Source: an uncultured beta proteobacterium | GTDB taxonomy: Bacteria; Pseudomonadota; Gammaproteobacteria; Burkholderiales; Burkholderiaceae | Assembly: GCA_903843315.1 (NCBI GenBank) | Contig: CAIMPQ010000095.1 | Location: 1-21,359 of the forward strand | Direction: 5' to 3' | Length of the DNA: 21,359 bases | Shown: in pieces, positions 7,688 through 15,156 of the stretch | How the letters are laid out: each line of letters begins with the position of its first letter | Position numbering within the stretch: position 1 is the first letter of the stretch | The notes under the pieces: generated by a model | Databases searched by the model: none | Seen by the model: only the letters and a program-made list of their open reading frames with translations | Told to the model about the DNA's origin: nothing | Made by a program: the position numbers and the translations under genes

Positions 7688-7797
7688 ACGAACTCCATTA
7701 CATAAACTTAAAACAATCATGATGAAGGGTGGATACTGTTTAACCAGTTTTGCCCTACAACACACTATAAAAGACTTCAACTAAAGCCTAGCGAGTC

Positions 7798-7826
7798 ATT
7801 GTTTGCTCATTTTGCCGAGGTGTCAA
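7798..7826 (-). promoter_or_regulatory. candidate promoter of the cold-shock gene
   Basis: On the minus strand a perfect -35 box TTGACA (7826-7821) is followed after 17 bases by AACAAT (7803-7798, four of six matches). Transcription would start near 7791, leaving a leader of about 100 bases before the ATG. No other gene lies in 7688-7985. Confidence 0.5.
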
Positions 7827-7985
7827 GGAGTTGTAGAAAAGAATCGATTTAGGGGCCTGGATTGGCTAGAAAGAGACATTAGACGAGGTTTCTTGGTGAA
7901 TTCCCCATTTTGCAGGGGTAATTTGGTGCTGTAACATCCAGTTTTAAAGGTTTTATAACTTTTCAACTTGATGGCGAGTACGGAT

Positions 7986-8762
7986 ATGTCTACATTAAAA
8001 GGTAAAACGGCCCTGGTAACAGGTTCAACTAGTGGTATTGGCTTGGGAATGGCCATTGCGCTGGCAAAGCAGGGCGTAAATATTATGGTGAATGGTTTTG
8101 GCGAAAAAGACGAAGCAATCGCCCAAATCAAAGCATTTGGTGTTGAAGTGGATTATCACGGTGCCGATATGAGCAAACCTGCTGAAATCGAGGATCTGAT
8201 TAAGCAAACTGAAAACCGTTTTGGTTCTTTAGACATTTTAATTAATAACGCTGGAATTCAATATGTAGCGAATGTCGAAGATTTCCCTACCGATAAGTGG
8301 GATGCCATTATTGCGATTAACTTGAGCTCTGCTTTTCATACATCACATCATGCGCTTCCTGGAATGAAGCAGCGGAACTGGGGCCGCATTATTAATATTG
8401 CTTCTGTGCACGGCCTGGTGGCCTCAACTCAAAAAGCAGCTTACGTTGCGGCAAAGCATGGAATCATTGGTCTTACTAAAGTCACTGCGCTTGAGAATGC
8501 ACACACTGGTATTACTTGTAATGCCATTTGCCCAGGCTGGGTGTTAACTCCTTTGGTGCAAAAGCAGGTTGATGCTCGTGCGCAGCATGAAGGCATTTCT
8601 AATGATGCGGCAAAGAAGGCCTTAGTTTCTGAGAAGCAGCCTTCAGGTTCATTTGTCACTCCAGAGCAATTGGCTGCTTTGGCAATATTTCTCTGTGGCC
8701 CTGATGCTTCTGAAGTGCGTGGCTCTGCTTGGAATATGGATGGTGGTTGGACTGCACAATAA
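7986..8762 (+). CDS. 3-hydroxybutyrate dehydrogenase-like short-chain dehydrogenase
   Basis: 258 residues from the ATG at 7986, the usual length for D-3-hydroxybutyrate dehydrogenases. This start gives MSTLKGKTALVTGSTSGIG and has GGCGAG about seven bases upstream; an ATG at 7971 is possible but has no visible ribosome site. The cofactor motif TGSTSGIG is at 12-19, NNAG at 87-90, and the catalytic residues S140, Y153 and K157 are all present (IINIASVHG...YVAAK). The ICPGWVLTPLVQKQ segment and the C-terminal NMDGGWTAQ closely fit the bacterial 3-hydroxybutyrate dehydrogenase group, which oxidises 3-hydroxybutyrate to acetoacetate with NAD+ during polyhydroxybutyrate or ketone body use. It is single and followed by a strong terminator. 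Confidence 0.87.
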   Translation: MSTLKGKTALVTGSTSGIGLGMAIALAKQGVNIMVNGFGEKDEAIAQIKAFGVEVDYHGADMSKPAEIEDLIKQTENRFGSLDILINNAGIQYVANVEDFPTDKWDAIIAINLSSAFHTSHHALPGMKQRNWGRIINIASVHGLVASTQKAAYVAAKHGIIGLTKVTALENAHTGITCNAICPGWVLTPLVQKQVDARAQHEGISNDAAKKALVSEKQPSGSFVTPEQLAALAIFLCGPDASEVRGSAWNMDGGWTAQ

Positions 8763-8790
8763 ACATCTGCAATAGATTAAATATCCATTC

Positions 8791-8822
8791 ATGCCAGCAA
8801 GTGTCACTTGCTGGCATTTTTA
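8791..8822 (+). terminator. intrinsic terminator of the SDR gene
   Basis: A 13-base perfect inverted repeat (8791-8803 and 8805-8817, core GCCAGCAAGTG) is followed by a T-rich tail. There is no good U-run on the other strand, so it works mainly rightward. Confidence 0.88.
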
Positions 8823-8837
8823 TTTCTCACTGGATAG

Positions 8838-9782
8838 TTATCTTTGGCAAGGCGCTTCGTACAGGCGATCTACTTTTCCCGCCATTAATAATTGACTGGG
8901 CAAAACCCGTCCAATCAGGGACTGCAAGTCTTTAGAGCACTCTAATAAAGTATCAATCTGCATGTTCGTATCAAAGCCCATGAGGTCGAACATATGTACG
9001 AGTTCTTCAGTGCAAATGTTTCCAGTTGCACCTGGTGCATAAGGACAACCACCCAAGCCTCCCAATGAAGAATCAAAGCGATTGATGCCACTATTTACGG
9101 CAGCTAAAGCGTTAGCAAGACCCATGCCTCGGGTGTTATGAAAATGTAAGGTCCACTGCAACTGAGGATACTTGGCTTGAGCAGCCTCGCAGATCACTTG
9201 TACTTGGGTGGGATTTGCCATGCCAGTGGTATCGCAGATGGTAATACCGCGAACACCTACATTAGCAAATCGATCTACCCAGTGCATCAATTCTGCTAAA
9301 GAGGTAATGCCTGACATAGGACAGCCAAAGCTGGTTGATAAGGAAATATTTACTGCGGTTTTATTCGCGTGAGCCAATTCAATGACCGTGCTTAGACCTC
9401 TAAAGGAATCTTCACGACTCATCTTCAGGTTAGCCTGGTTATGTGCTTCACTAACTGACATTACTAAATTGAATTCATCAACACCGACGGTTAATGCTCG
9501 CTCTGCGCCTTTGAGGTTTGGAATAAGAACCGTGTATTCAACGCCGGGCTCTCGCTTGATGCCTTTCATGACTGCCTCGGCATCGGCCAACATGGGAATT
9601 GCTTTTGGGCTAGTAAACGAGCTCACTTCAATCTTGGCGTATCCCGCACGACTGAGGCGATTAATCAGAGTAATTTTTTCCTCTGTCGGTATAAACATAC
9701 TTTCAGCCTGAAACCCATCGCGTGTGACAACTTCTTGGATATAGATTCGTTTCGGGCTTTTAGAAGAGAGGTTACTTGTCAT
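8838..9782 (-). CDS. hydroxymethylglutaryl-CoA lyase-like protein
   Basis: 314 residues from the ATG at 9782; the frame extends to a TTG at 9806, but the longer start adds only an unlikely leader. The TIM-barrel HMGL-like family is clear: EVVTRDGFQ (D22 binds the metal), FTSPKAIPMLADAE, the metal-binding LHFHNTRGMGLAN (H213, H215), and the signature SLGGLGGCPYAPGATGN with the catalytic cysteine C246. Such enzymes split 3-hydroxy-3-methylglutaryl-CoA into acetyl-CoA and acetoacetate, in leucine breakdown; some relatives act on other 3-hydroxyacyl-CoA esters. The SDR opposite could handle acetoacetate, but the genes are convergent and a shared role is only a suggestion. Confidence 0.87.
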   Translation of the reverse strand: MTSNLSSKSPKRIYIQEVVTRDGFQAESMFIPTEEKITLINRLSRAGYAKIEVSSFTSPKAIPMLADAEAVMKGIKREPGVEYTVLIPNLKGAERALTVGVDEFNLVMSVSEAHNQANLKMSREDSFRGLSTVIELAHANKTAVNISLSTSFGCPMSGITSLAELMHWVDRFANVGVRGITICDTTGMANPTQVQVICEAAQAKYPQLQWTLHFHNTRGMGLANALAAVNSGINRFDSSLGGLGGCPYAPGATGNICTEELVHMFDLMGFDTNMQIDTLLECSKDLQSLIGRVLPSQLLMAGKVDRLYEAPCQR

Positions 9783-9917
9783 AGAGATGGGCCATTTTGT
9801 GCCCAAAATTGGGCTAAGTCACTATTTTAAGTAGCAATTCTAGTATTTGTCTTGCTAAAACAAAATTGGCAGAATCGTTTATAGTTAGACCCATTATTAC
9901 TCATAGGAGACCCTTTC

Positions 9918-10511
9918 ATGGCATCAATCTTGACCTCTTTGGGACGTACCGTATTCGCGGGTTTTGTCCTTCTCGTTCTGATCATCTTTGCTTTGGGTGG
10001 TAACTTTAGCTCTGCTGAACTACCATTCCTATTCCGTTGGGCGCACGTGATGTTTGGTGTGATGTGGATTGGTTTGCTTTGGTACTTCAACTTTGTGCAA
10101 ATTCCTTCTATGCCAAAGATTCCTGATGAACAAAAGCCAGCGATTGGTAAAGTCATTGCACCGGAAGCCTTGTTTTGGTTCCGTTATGCAGCGCTCTTCA
10201 CAGTCATTACCGGTTTGATCGTTGCTGCTTTGAATGGTTATTTACATCAAGCTTTCACATTACAAGCACCATTCCGTGCAATTGGCTTAGGTATGTGGAT
10301 TGCGTTGATAATGGCCTTCAACGTTTGGTTCATTATTTGGCCAAATCAGAAACGCGCTCTTGGCATGGTAGTTGTTGAAGCTGACGTAAAGGCAAAGTCT
10401 GCTCGTGTTGCGATGTTGACATCCCGTTTGAATACATTGCTTTCAGTACCCATGTTGTTCTTGATGGTTGCTCAGTCACACAACACTACTTGGTTCGTGA
10501 TCGTTTCATAA
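9918..10511 (+). CDS. PuuD-like integral membrane protein (urate hydroxylase N-terminal type)
   Basis: 197 residues, very hydrophobic, with about five membrane segments: roughly 10-29, 37-58 (containing WAHVMFGVMWIGLLWYFNFVQ), 83-106, 116-137 and 171-186. WAHVMFGVMWIG and the following FNFVQ are typical of the membrane domain of the PuuD urate oxidase family. Characterised PuuD proteins are longer and end in a cytochrome c domain; none is present here and no CxxCH motif is visible. Histidines within or near the helices (in WAHVM and AQSHN) might bind heme or metal. AGGAG precedes the ATG. It is a single gene, closed by a strong terminator. I assign the family with fair confidence but not urate oxidation, since no other purine genes are nearby. 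Confidence 0.75.
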   Translation: MASILTSLGRTVFAGFVLLVLIIFALGGNFSSAELPFLFRWAHVMFGVMWIGLLWYFNFVQIPSMPKIPDEQKPAIGKVIAPEALFWFRYAALFTVITGLIVAALNGYLHQAFTLQAPFRAIGLGMWIALIMAFNVWFIIWPNQKRALGMVVVEADVKAKSARVAMLTSRLNTLLSVPMLFLMVAQSHNTTWFVIVS

Positions 10512-10528
10512 TCACACTATCTGCATTA

Positions 10529-10555
10529 AAAAAGGCCCGCATTGCGGGCCTTTTT
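10529..10555. terminator. two-way intrinsic terminator
   Basis: Arms AAAAAGGCCCGC (10529-10540) and GCGGGCCTTTTT (10544-10555) form a 12-base stem with a three-base loop ATT. A-runs on the left and T-runs on the right serve both the rightward membrane protein gene and the leftward reductase gene that ends at 10595. Confidence 0.92.
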
Positions 10556-10594
10556 GTTTCTATCGCGATTCCTCTGCTAGTCCCAGCAAAACTC

Positions 10595-11761
10595 TTATGA
10601 CAAGATGGGCGGGAGTTCTTTAGTTAAAGCAGCCCTTTGAGCGGTGGCTGTCCCCATTAGAGCAAAGCCTAACAATTTGCCCTCAGGTGATTCAAAGCGC
10701 GCCTCGATTCCCCCTTCAACGGGAATCGTTTTCCATGCACCATTGGCGCCTTTGGCGGGAGGAGAAACGATAGTAGGCAGAGCAGGGGTTTTCACCATCA
10801 CAGGCATTGCTGGATAGCTGAGTGCCGTTCGTTGTCCAATTAAGGTGGGCGCCAACGCTCTTGCTGCCTGCATGATAGGCATTACATACGGAAGCACCAG
10901 ACCATCAACCTCCGCACAATCACCAAGAGCATAAACATTAGTTACGCTCGTTTCGAGTTCGCGATTTACTTGAATTCCCAATCCAGTATTAACACCTGCA
11001 GCTTTCGCTAAATCTAACCTCGGTTTCAAACCGACTGCGGATAGGACTACATCACTTGTGATGCAGTGACCACTTGCTAAAGTAATTTGTAAAATATCTC
11101 CACTGCGATTGACAGACTGCACTGTCGTGGAGAAATGCCAGCGTACGCCAGCTTCACTCAATTTCGCCTGTAGCTCTTTGGCCGCTTGCTCTGGTAAGAG
11201 TCTGCCCAATGGCTGCGCGGATAAGTCGATTACGTCCACTTCATAGCCACCTAGTGCTAAATCGTTAGCAAATTCACAGCCAATAAGGCCCGCACCCAGA
11301 ATGGCAATATTTTTTTTGCCTGTTATGGCCTTGCGAAAACGGGTGTAATCCTCAAGATCATTCACTGTAAGCACTTCTCCAGCAGCATTCCCTTCCAATG
11401 GCAAGCGAATTTGATCTGCTCCTAAGGCCATTACTAGTTTTCCATAAGGTACTTCACCTTTGCTCGTTTGAAGCGTTTGTGCATTAGTGTTGATTGCGCT
11501 CACATTGGTTTCAGATAGGATGGTGATTTCAAGCTGGGTTTCCATGCCATCTGCTGGGGTGGAAATGAGTTGAGCCGCTTCTTTTTTGCCCGCGAGTGCG
11601 GTGGAGAGCATTGGCTTGGAATAAAAATAGCCAGGGTCACGGGTGATTAAAGTAATGGGTGCAGTTTTATCTAGTTTGCGAATTTCACGAATAACGGTAT
11701 ACCCAGCTAATCCGCTCCCAATAATGACGATTGCAGATGATTGAGGTGTATTTTGAGTCAA
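10595..11761 (-). CDS. FAD-dependent pyridine nucleotide oxidoreductase, rubredoxin reductase-like
   Basis: 388 residues if started at the TTG at 11761, which has GGGAG seven bases upstream; the frame also allows a TTG at 11806 without a ribosome site, and there is no ATG before the FAD motif. Two Rossmann motifs are present: IVIIGSGLAGYT (from residue 11) for FAD and IAILGAGLIGCEFA (GAGLIG at 156-161) for NAD(P)H, then an ALGDCAE motif for the FAD pyrophosphate. This is the layout of rubredoxin and putidaredoxin reductases. A rubredoxin gene ends 72 bases upstream on the same strand, supporting NAD(P)H to rubredoxin electron transfer. The final acceptor is not in the window; peroxide or superoxide detoxification or an oxygenase are options. 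Confidence 0.88.
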   Translation of the reverse strand: MTQNTPQSSAIVIIGSGLAGYTVIREIRKLDKTAPITLITRDPGYFYSKPMLSTALAGKKEAAQLISTPADGMETQLEITILSETNVSAINTNAQTLQTSKGEVPYGKLVMALGADQIRLPLEGNAAGEVLTVNDLEDYTRFRKAITGKKNIAILGAGLIGCEFANDLALGGYEVDVIDLSAQPLGRLLPEQAAKELQAKLSEAGVRWHFSTTVQSVNRSGDILQITLASGHCITSDVVLSAVGLKPRLDLAKAAGVNTGLGIQVNRELETSVTNVYALGDCAEVDGLVLPYVMPIMQAARALAPTLIGQRTALSYPAMPVMVKTPALPTIVSPPAKGANGAWKTIPVEGGIEARFESPEGKLLGFALMGTATAQRAALTKELPPILS

Positions 11762-11833
11762 AGCTGGGCTCCCAAGTAATGCTGTAAAGAATGAATTAAA
11801 AGACAAAAATAAAGTCTAAAAATACTGAAGTAC

Positions 11834-12001
11834 TTAGCTTACCTGAACCATTTCAAAGTCAGACTTTGCTACTCCACAATCTGGACACTCCCAATTTGCT
11901 GGGATATCTGACCAAGCTGTTCCGGCAGCGATGCCATCCTCTGGTAAGCCTTTAGCCTCATCATAGATGAAGCCGCATACGATACATTGCCAAGTTTTCA
12001 T
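11834..12001 (-). CDS. rubredoxin
   Basis: A 55-residue frame reading MKTWQCIVCGFIYDEAKG at the start. The four iron ligands are CIVCG (C6, C9) and CPDCG (C39, C42), with the spacing of canonical rubredoxins; conserved aromatic residues (W4, Y13, W30, W37) and the GLPEDGIAAGTAW loop are also present. It holds a single Fe(SCys)4 centre and carries electrons in the cytoplasm. The gene lies directly before the rubredoxin reductase-like gene on the same strand. The ribosome site is weak (GGA about nine bases upstream). Confidence 0.95.
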   Translation of the reverse strand: MKTWQCIVCGFIYDEAKGLPEDGIAAGTAWSDIPANWECPDCGVAKSDFEMVQVS

Positions 12002-12173
12002 ATTTATTTTCCGAGTAGATATTCCTTATTTTAATTTTAATTTGACATTCTCACCGGCGGAGACTGTGGTTCAGTTTTTCGGCCTAGATCTGGTATCTTC
12101 ACCCCTTCCGGCAGAATGAGATAAATCTTGATACAGTTCACGTCCTCCTCACTTATTATTCAGAAAGCATCAA

Positions 12174-13274
12174 ATGGCAGGTATAGAAGTAATGTTCACT
12201 CCGGTGAGTCTCGGCTCAATTCAATTAAAGAATCGTCTTGTCATGGCGCCATTAACCAGAATGCGTGCAATCGCTGGCGATGTCCCAACTCCATTAGCAA
12301 AGACTTACTACACTCAACGCGCTAGTGCTGGCTTGATCATCACGGAGGCAACACAAATTTCCCCGTTGGGCAGAGGTTACCCCGCTACTCCCGGTATTTA
12401 CTCTGCACAGCAGACAGCTGCTTGGAAAGAAATAGTCGAAGCCGTTCACGAAAAGGGTGGTTCGATTGTTGCGCAGTTATGGCACGTAGGTCGGATTTCT
12501 CATTCTTCTTTACATCCGGAGCAAGGATTGCCTGAGGCACCCTCCGCAATTGCCGCTTCAGGACAAACTTACGGTGCCGACTGGAAGTTACATGATTACG
12601 AAATACCAAGGGCAATGAGTGTTGATGATATCGCTCGCTTGTTGAAAGAATTTGAATTGGCTGCGCAAAACGCTAAAACAGCTGGCTTTGATGGTATTGA
12701 AATTCATGCTGCTAATGGCTACTTACTTGATCAATTCCTACAAGATGGAACCAATCAACGCACTGATCAGTACGGCGGCTCGATTGAAAATCGCTTACGT
12801 CTATTAGGTGAAGTGATTGAGATTGTTAGTACGGTATTTCCAAGTGATCAAGTGGGTGTACGTCTATCACCCTATGGCACATTCAACGATATGGAAGATA
12901 GCGATCCAGTGGCATTGTTTACTGCTGTTATTCACAAATTGAACGGATATAAGTTGGCTTATATTCATATGATTGAACCTCGCTCAACCAGCTCTGGTGG
13001 CAGTGATCAGGTGAATGAGGGGGCTCCAATTACGTCAGAACTTTTCCGTGCTGCTTATCAAGGAAAATTTATTACTGCTGGCGGATACGACCAGGCAATG
13101 GGTGAGCAAGTTTTGGAAGAGGGTTTAGCTGACGCAGTAGCGTATGGTCGCTTATATATTTCAAATCCAGATTTAGTAGAGAGATTTCAACAGAATGCCT
13201 CTTTAAATCCCTGCAACCGCGCTACCTTTTACGGCGGAGAAGAGGTGGGATATACCGATTACCCAAGTCTCTAA
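12174..13274 (+). CDS. old yellow enzyme family alkene/nitroester reductase
   Basis: 366 residues, an FMN TIM barrel of normal length. Motifs in order are LKNRLVMAPLTRMRA (T28 near the flavin), the GLIITEATQISPLGRGYP loop, AQLWHVGRISH, and the substrate-binding pair H178 and N181 with Y183 in EIHAANGYLLDQFLQ, then GGSIENRLR and ITAGGY near the phosphate site. The family reduces activated C=C bonds of enones, maleimides or nitro compounds with NADPH. The His/Asn pair places it with the NemA-like classical group. It is divergent from the rubredoxin genes, and the 172-base gap between them holds no further gene. The ATG at 12174 has a weak ribosome site; M7 is an alternative. Confidence 0.93.
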   Translation: MAGIEVMFTPVSLGSIQLKNRLVMAPLTRMRAIAGDVPTPLAKTYYTQRASAGLIITEATQISPLGRGYPATPGIYSAQQTAAWKEIVEAVHEKGGSIVAQLWHVGRISHSSLHPEQGLPEAPSAIAASGQTYGADWKLHDYEIPRAMSVDDIARLLKEFELAAQNAKTAGFDGIEIHAANGYLLDQFLQDGTNQRTDQYGGSIENRLRLLGEVIEIVSTVFPSDQVGVRLSPYGTFNDMEDSDPVALFTAVIHKLNGYKLAYIHMIEPRSTSSGGSDQVNEGAPITSELFRAAYQGKFITAGGYDQAMGEQVLEEGLADAVAYGRLYISNPDLVERFQQNASLNPCNRATFYGGEEVGYTDYPSL

Positions 13275-13294
13275 TTAGTGGCTTAGGCTGGTTT

Positions 13295-13333
13295 AAATAA
13301 ACCTCGTTCCTCGCTAAAGGACGAGGTTTATTT
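13295..13333. terminator. two-way intrinsic terminator overlapping a stop codon
   Basis: Arms AAATAAACCTCGT (13295-13307) and ACGAGGTTTATTT (13321-13333) form a 13-base stem. It follows the rightward reductase gene. The right arm contains the TAA stop codon (13330-13328) of the leftward small membrane protein gene, so both convergent genes end in it. Confidence 0.8.
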
Positions 13334-13504
13334 CTTATCTTCTGGATCCTTGAGAAGACCGTACTCGTTGGCCAGTAACAAAAGGGCAAGTGAGGCGCAG
13401 CCCATTGCAAAGAATTCCCATTGATGCAGCATGGCGGTGCCAACAACGGTCAAGAGAACCGTCCAGGCCACAGCTACCTTTGCTTTTTTGGATAAGGGCT
13501 TCAT
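13328..13504 (-). CDS. small two-helix membrane protein, unknown function
   Basis: 58 residues beginning MKPLSKKAKVAVAWTVLL and ending LKDPEDKK. Two hydrophobic stretches (about residues 9-25 and 31-46) suggest a helical hairpin with charged ends on the same side, likely the cytoplasm. The ATG is preceded by AGGAG nine bases upstream and lies only 12 bases after the cytochrome b561 stop codon, so the two are probably translated from one transcript. I do not recognise a family. A role linked to the cytochrome, such as an accessory subunit, is only a guess from position. The spacing, ribosome site and use of the terminator support a real gene. Confidence 0.75.
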   Translation of the reverse strand: MKPLSKKAKVAVAWTVLLTVVGTAMLHQWEFFAMGCASLALLLLANEYGLLKDPEDKK

Positions 13505-13516
13505 GTGTGATTGCTC

Positions 13517-14059
13517 CTAAGCGTGCACTTTTATTTTATTTAACATACGACGAAGTGTATCGTCCTTTAAGACGTAATGTTGCCATAAGCCAGCCAACGC
13601 ATGAATGCCAATGAGGAAATAAAGAGAATTGCCTAAAAACTCATGAATCCCTTCAGCTATTTTTTTCATTTCCGGATTGGGGGTAAGCAGTTGTGGCCAT
13701 ACCAATCCAAAGAAATGGATTTCTTTGCCGCCGTACTGAAAATAGAGGATGCCAAAGATAGGTGCTATCAATAGCAGGGCGTACAGTAGCCAATGCATTG
13801 CCTTAGCTAAAGAGATAAATACCGGTTTTGGGTTAGTAGGAGTAGGGACGCCATGAGTTAAACGAATCATCAGGCGAAGCGCCATAGCTATAAAAATTAA
13901 CTGTCCTATTACGCCATGGACAGTTTTACAGAGCTCACGCGGCTCACTTCCCTTCGGGAACTGTCCTTTAAGCTCAATGACGATAAGAGCGGCTATAACC
14001 AGAAGAAAAACAAACCAATGAAAAAAGATGGAGGCAGGGTGATAGTGGGTTTTTGACAT
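13517..14059 (-). CDS. cytochrome b561
   Basis: 180 residues, the usual length for bacterial CybB-type cytochrome b561. Four membrane helices are visible, with candidate heme-binding histidines H14 (FFHW), H48 (KTVHG), H89 (AMHWLLY) and one in GLWQHYVLKDDTLRRM near the C-terminus; the YVLKDDTLRRM ending is typical. The family holds two b hemes in the inner membrane and passes electrons from quinol to acceptors such as superoxide. The gene begins 38 bases downstream of a Fur-box match, which suggests control by iron. The small membrane protein gene follows directly. Confidence 0.93.
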   Translation of the reverse strand: MSKTHYHPASIFFHWFVFLLVIAALIVIELKGQFPKGSEPRELCKTVHGVIGQLIFIAMALRLMIRLTHGVPTPTNPKPVFISLAKAMHWLLYALLLIAPIFGILYFQYGGKEIHFFGLVWPQLLTPNPEMKKIAEGIHEFLGNSLYFLIGIHALAGLWQHYVLKDDTLRRMLNKIKVHA

Positions 14060-14096
14060 ATTGCTTGCTATTGTTTAGTGAAGACTCACTATAAAT

Positions 14097-14115
14097 GATA
14101 ATGAATCTCATTAAC
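14097..14115. promoter_or_regulatory. Fur box upstream of cytochrome b561
   Basis: GATAATGAATCTCATTAAC matches the 19-base Fur consensus GATAATGATAATCATTATC at 15 positions. Its distance from the leftward b561 gene (start 14059) fits an operator over the promoter, predicting repression when iron is plentiful. Confidence 0.7.
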
Positions 14116-14161
14116 ATTAACAACTGCAGGGGTAATTTCCCCTATTTTCAGGATTCCCTGG

Positions 14162-14350
14162 TTAATTCAGTCTTACTTTGGCGCTTAATTCGCTGACTAG
14201 CCCCCTTTTATCGATCTGGGACAGTCTAAGGGCTTCCGCTTCAAAGTCCAGTTGCCCGGGATGGAATTCATCATCGTTTTGGAGGTGAATGACGTAAGTC
14301 CAAACAAGCTCGCGGCCACGATTTTTAAAGACATCAACTACACGTTTCAT
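14162..14350 (-). CDS. hypothetical protein
   Basis: 62 residues, MKRVVDVFKNRGRELVWTY at the start, then an acidic and polar remainder without membrane segments, cysteines or a recognisable motif. A ribosome site (GAGG, about 11 bases before the ATG) is present. It starts 23 bases after the DUF4239 gene stop on the same strand, so it is probably the last gene of the oxidase set. I do not recognise a family. The opposite strand has a longer open frame over this area, but that frame also runs across the well-supported DUF4239 gene and is therefore discounted. Confidence 0.6.
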   Translation of the reverse strand: MKRVVDVFKNRGRELVWTYVIHLQNDDEFHPGQLDFEAEALRLSQIDKRGLVSELSAKVRLN

Positions 14351-14373
14351 GTTTACCGCCTCTTTGGTGATGC

Positions 14374-15156
14374 TTATTCAGTGCTAGCAATCTTAGGATT
14401 GATTACTTTTTGCAAGGTAATCAAGTTTCTGGGTTCGATGCGGATGACTCCACCTCTGGGACTGTCGATATCAGAGATCAAGAAAAAGGATACAGAAATT
14501 ACAAAAGGAAAAATCATGAAGAGGCCAATATTCTTTTCAAAATTCCGCGCCCCAAAGCCAACCAATAAATTGGCGCAGATGGCGATAGCCGCCATTAAAG
14601 ACCAAGCGGTATAGGGGATTCGGTTCCACCAGGCAGCTTGCACATATCCCTGGGAATTCAAAACATCATTCATACCGGAAACAACAAGTGCCATCGTCGG
14701 GGTTTGATGAATTCGTGCAAACGGTAAGATTTCGTTCCAGAGCGCTTGCTGGGCAGCATCAGTTTTTTGACGAATCACCAAGACTTTCTCATGGGGTTGT
14801 TTGGAGTAGAACTGAATCCGCAGATCTAGATAAGAAGTTAAAAGTTCTTTAGTGGCTATTGCTGACTTTGGGGGAAGTAGATCCGCCCTAAGGTATTCGG
14901 TGCCAATCGCATTGGCTTCACCTTCTTCGAGAATTTCGCGTTGATCGTGGCGGTCAATTGCCATAGAGAAGGTAAAGCCAATAATCAGCGCAAGCAAAGT
15001 GAGCGTAGCTGTTTGAATAATTCCCAGATCTTCAGAAGTCTCACTATCTTTAGTGCGAAAGCGGCTTAAAACCGCATTACCAAACCAAACAGAAAGACTC
15101 AGTATTAAAAACGAAAGCCCAAAAACTAAGAGAGGGGAATTGATGATGTGTCTAAT
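14374..15156 (-). CDS. DUF4239 family membrane protein, apparent ATT start
   Basis: 260 residues when started at ATT (15156-15154), immediately after the TAA of the oxidase gene and in the same frame. No ATG, GTG or TTG exists between that TAA and a TTG at 14997, but the 53 codons in between encode a first membrane helix (INSPLLVFGLSFLILSLSVW) and then the family core that runs across the TTG (GIIQTATLTLLALIIGF). Starting at TTG would cut the second helix. AGGA lies nine bases before the ATT. Further helices are near 184-203 and 210-229, with a large loop between pairs. DUF4239 proteins are bacterial inner-membrane proteins without a settled function. It sits in a leftward set with the upstream oxidase. 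Confidence 0.8.
   Translation of the reverse strand: MRHIINSPLLVFGLSFLILSLSVWFGNAVLSRFRTKDSETSEDLGIIQTATLTLLALIIGFTFSMAIDRHDQREILEEGEANAIGTEYLRADLLPPKSAIATKELLTSYLDLRIQFYSKQPHEKVLVIRQKTDAAQQALWNEILPFARIHQTPTMALVVSGMNDVLNSQGYVQAAWWNRIPYTAWSLMAAIAICANLLVGFGARNFEKNIGLFMIFPFVISVSFFLISDIDSPRGGVIRIEPRNLITLQKVINPKIASTE

Noticed and set aside
9801..9814. Inverted repeat GCCCAAaaTTGGGC upstream of the HMG-CoA lyase-like gene
   Set aside because: Short and overlapping a possible alternative start; no promoter or regulator supports it as an operator.
4955..10511. Purine catabolism cluster built from the xanthine dehydrogenase-like enzyme and the PuuD-like protein
   Set aside because: The two are separated by unrelated single genes and terminators, and no allantoin, OHCU or HIU genes are present.
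7911..14138. Exact 14-base repeat TGCAGGGGTAATTT at 7911-7924 and 14125-14138
   Set aside because: About one such match is expected by chance in a window of this length, and the flanks do not match.
14252..14614. 120-codon open frame on the plus strand
   Set aside because: It lies opposite the DUF4239 gene and the small hypothetical gene, which have better homology, spacing and ribosome sites.
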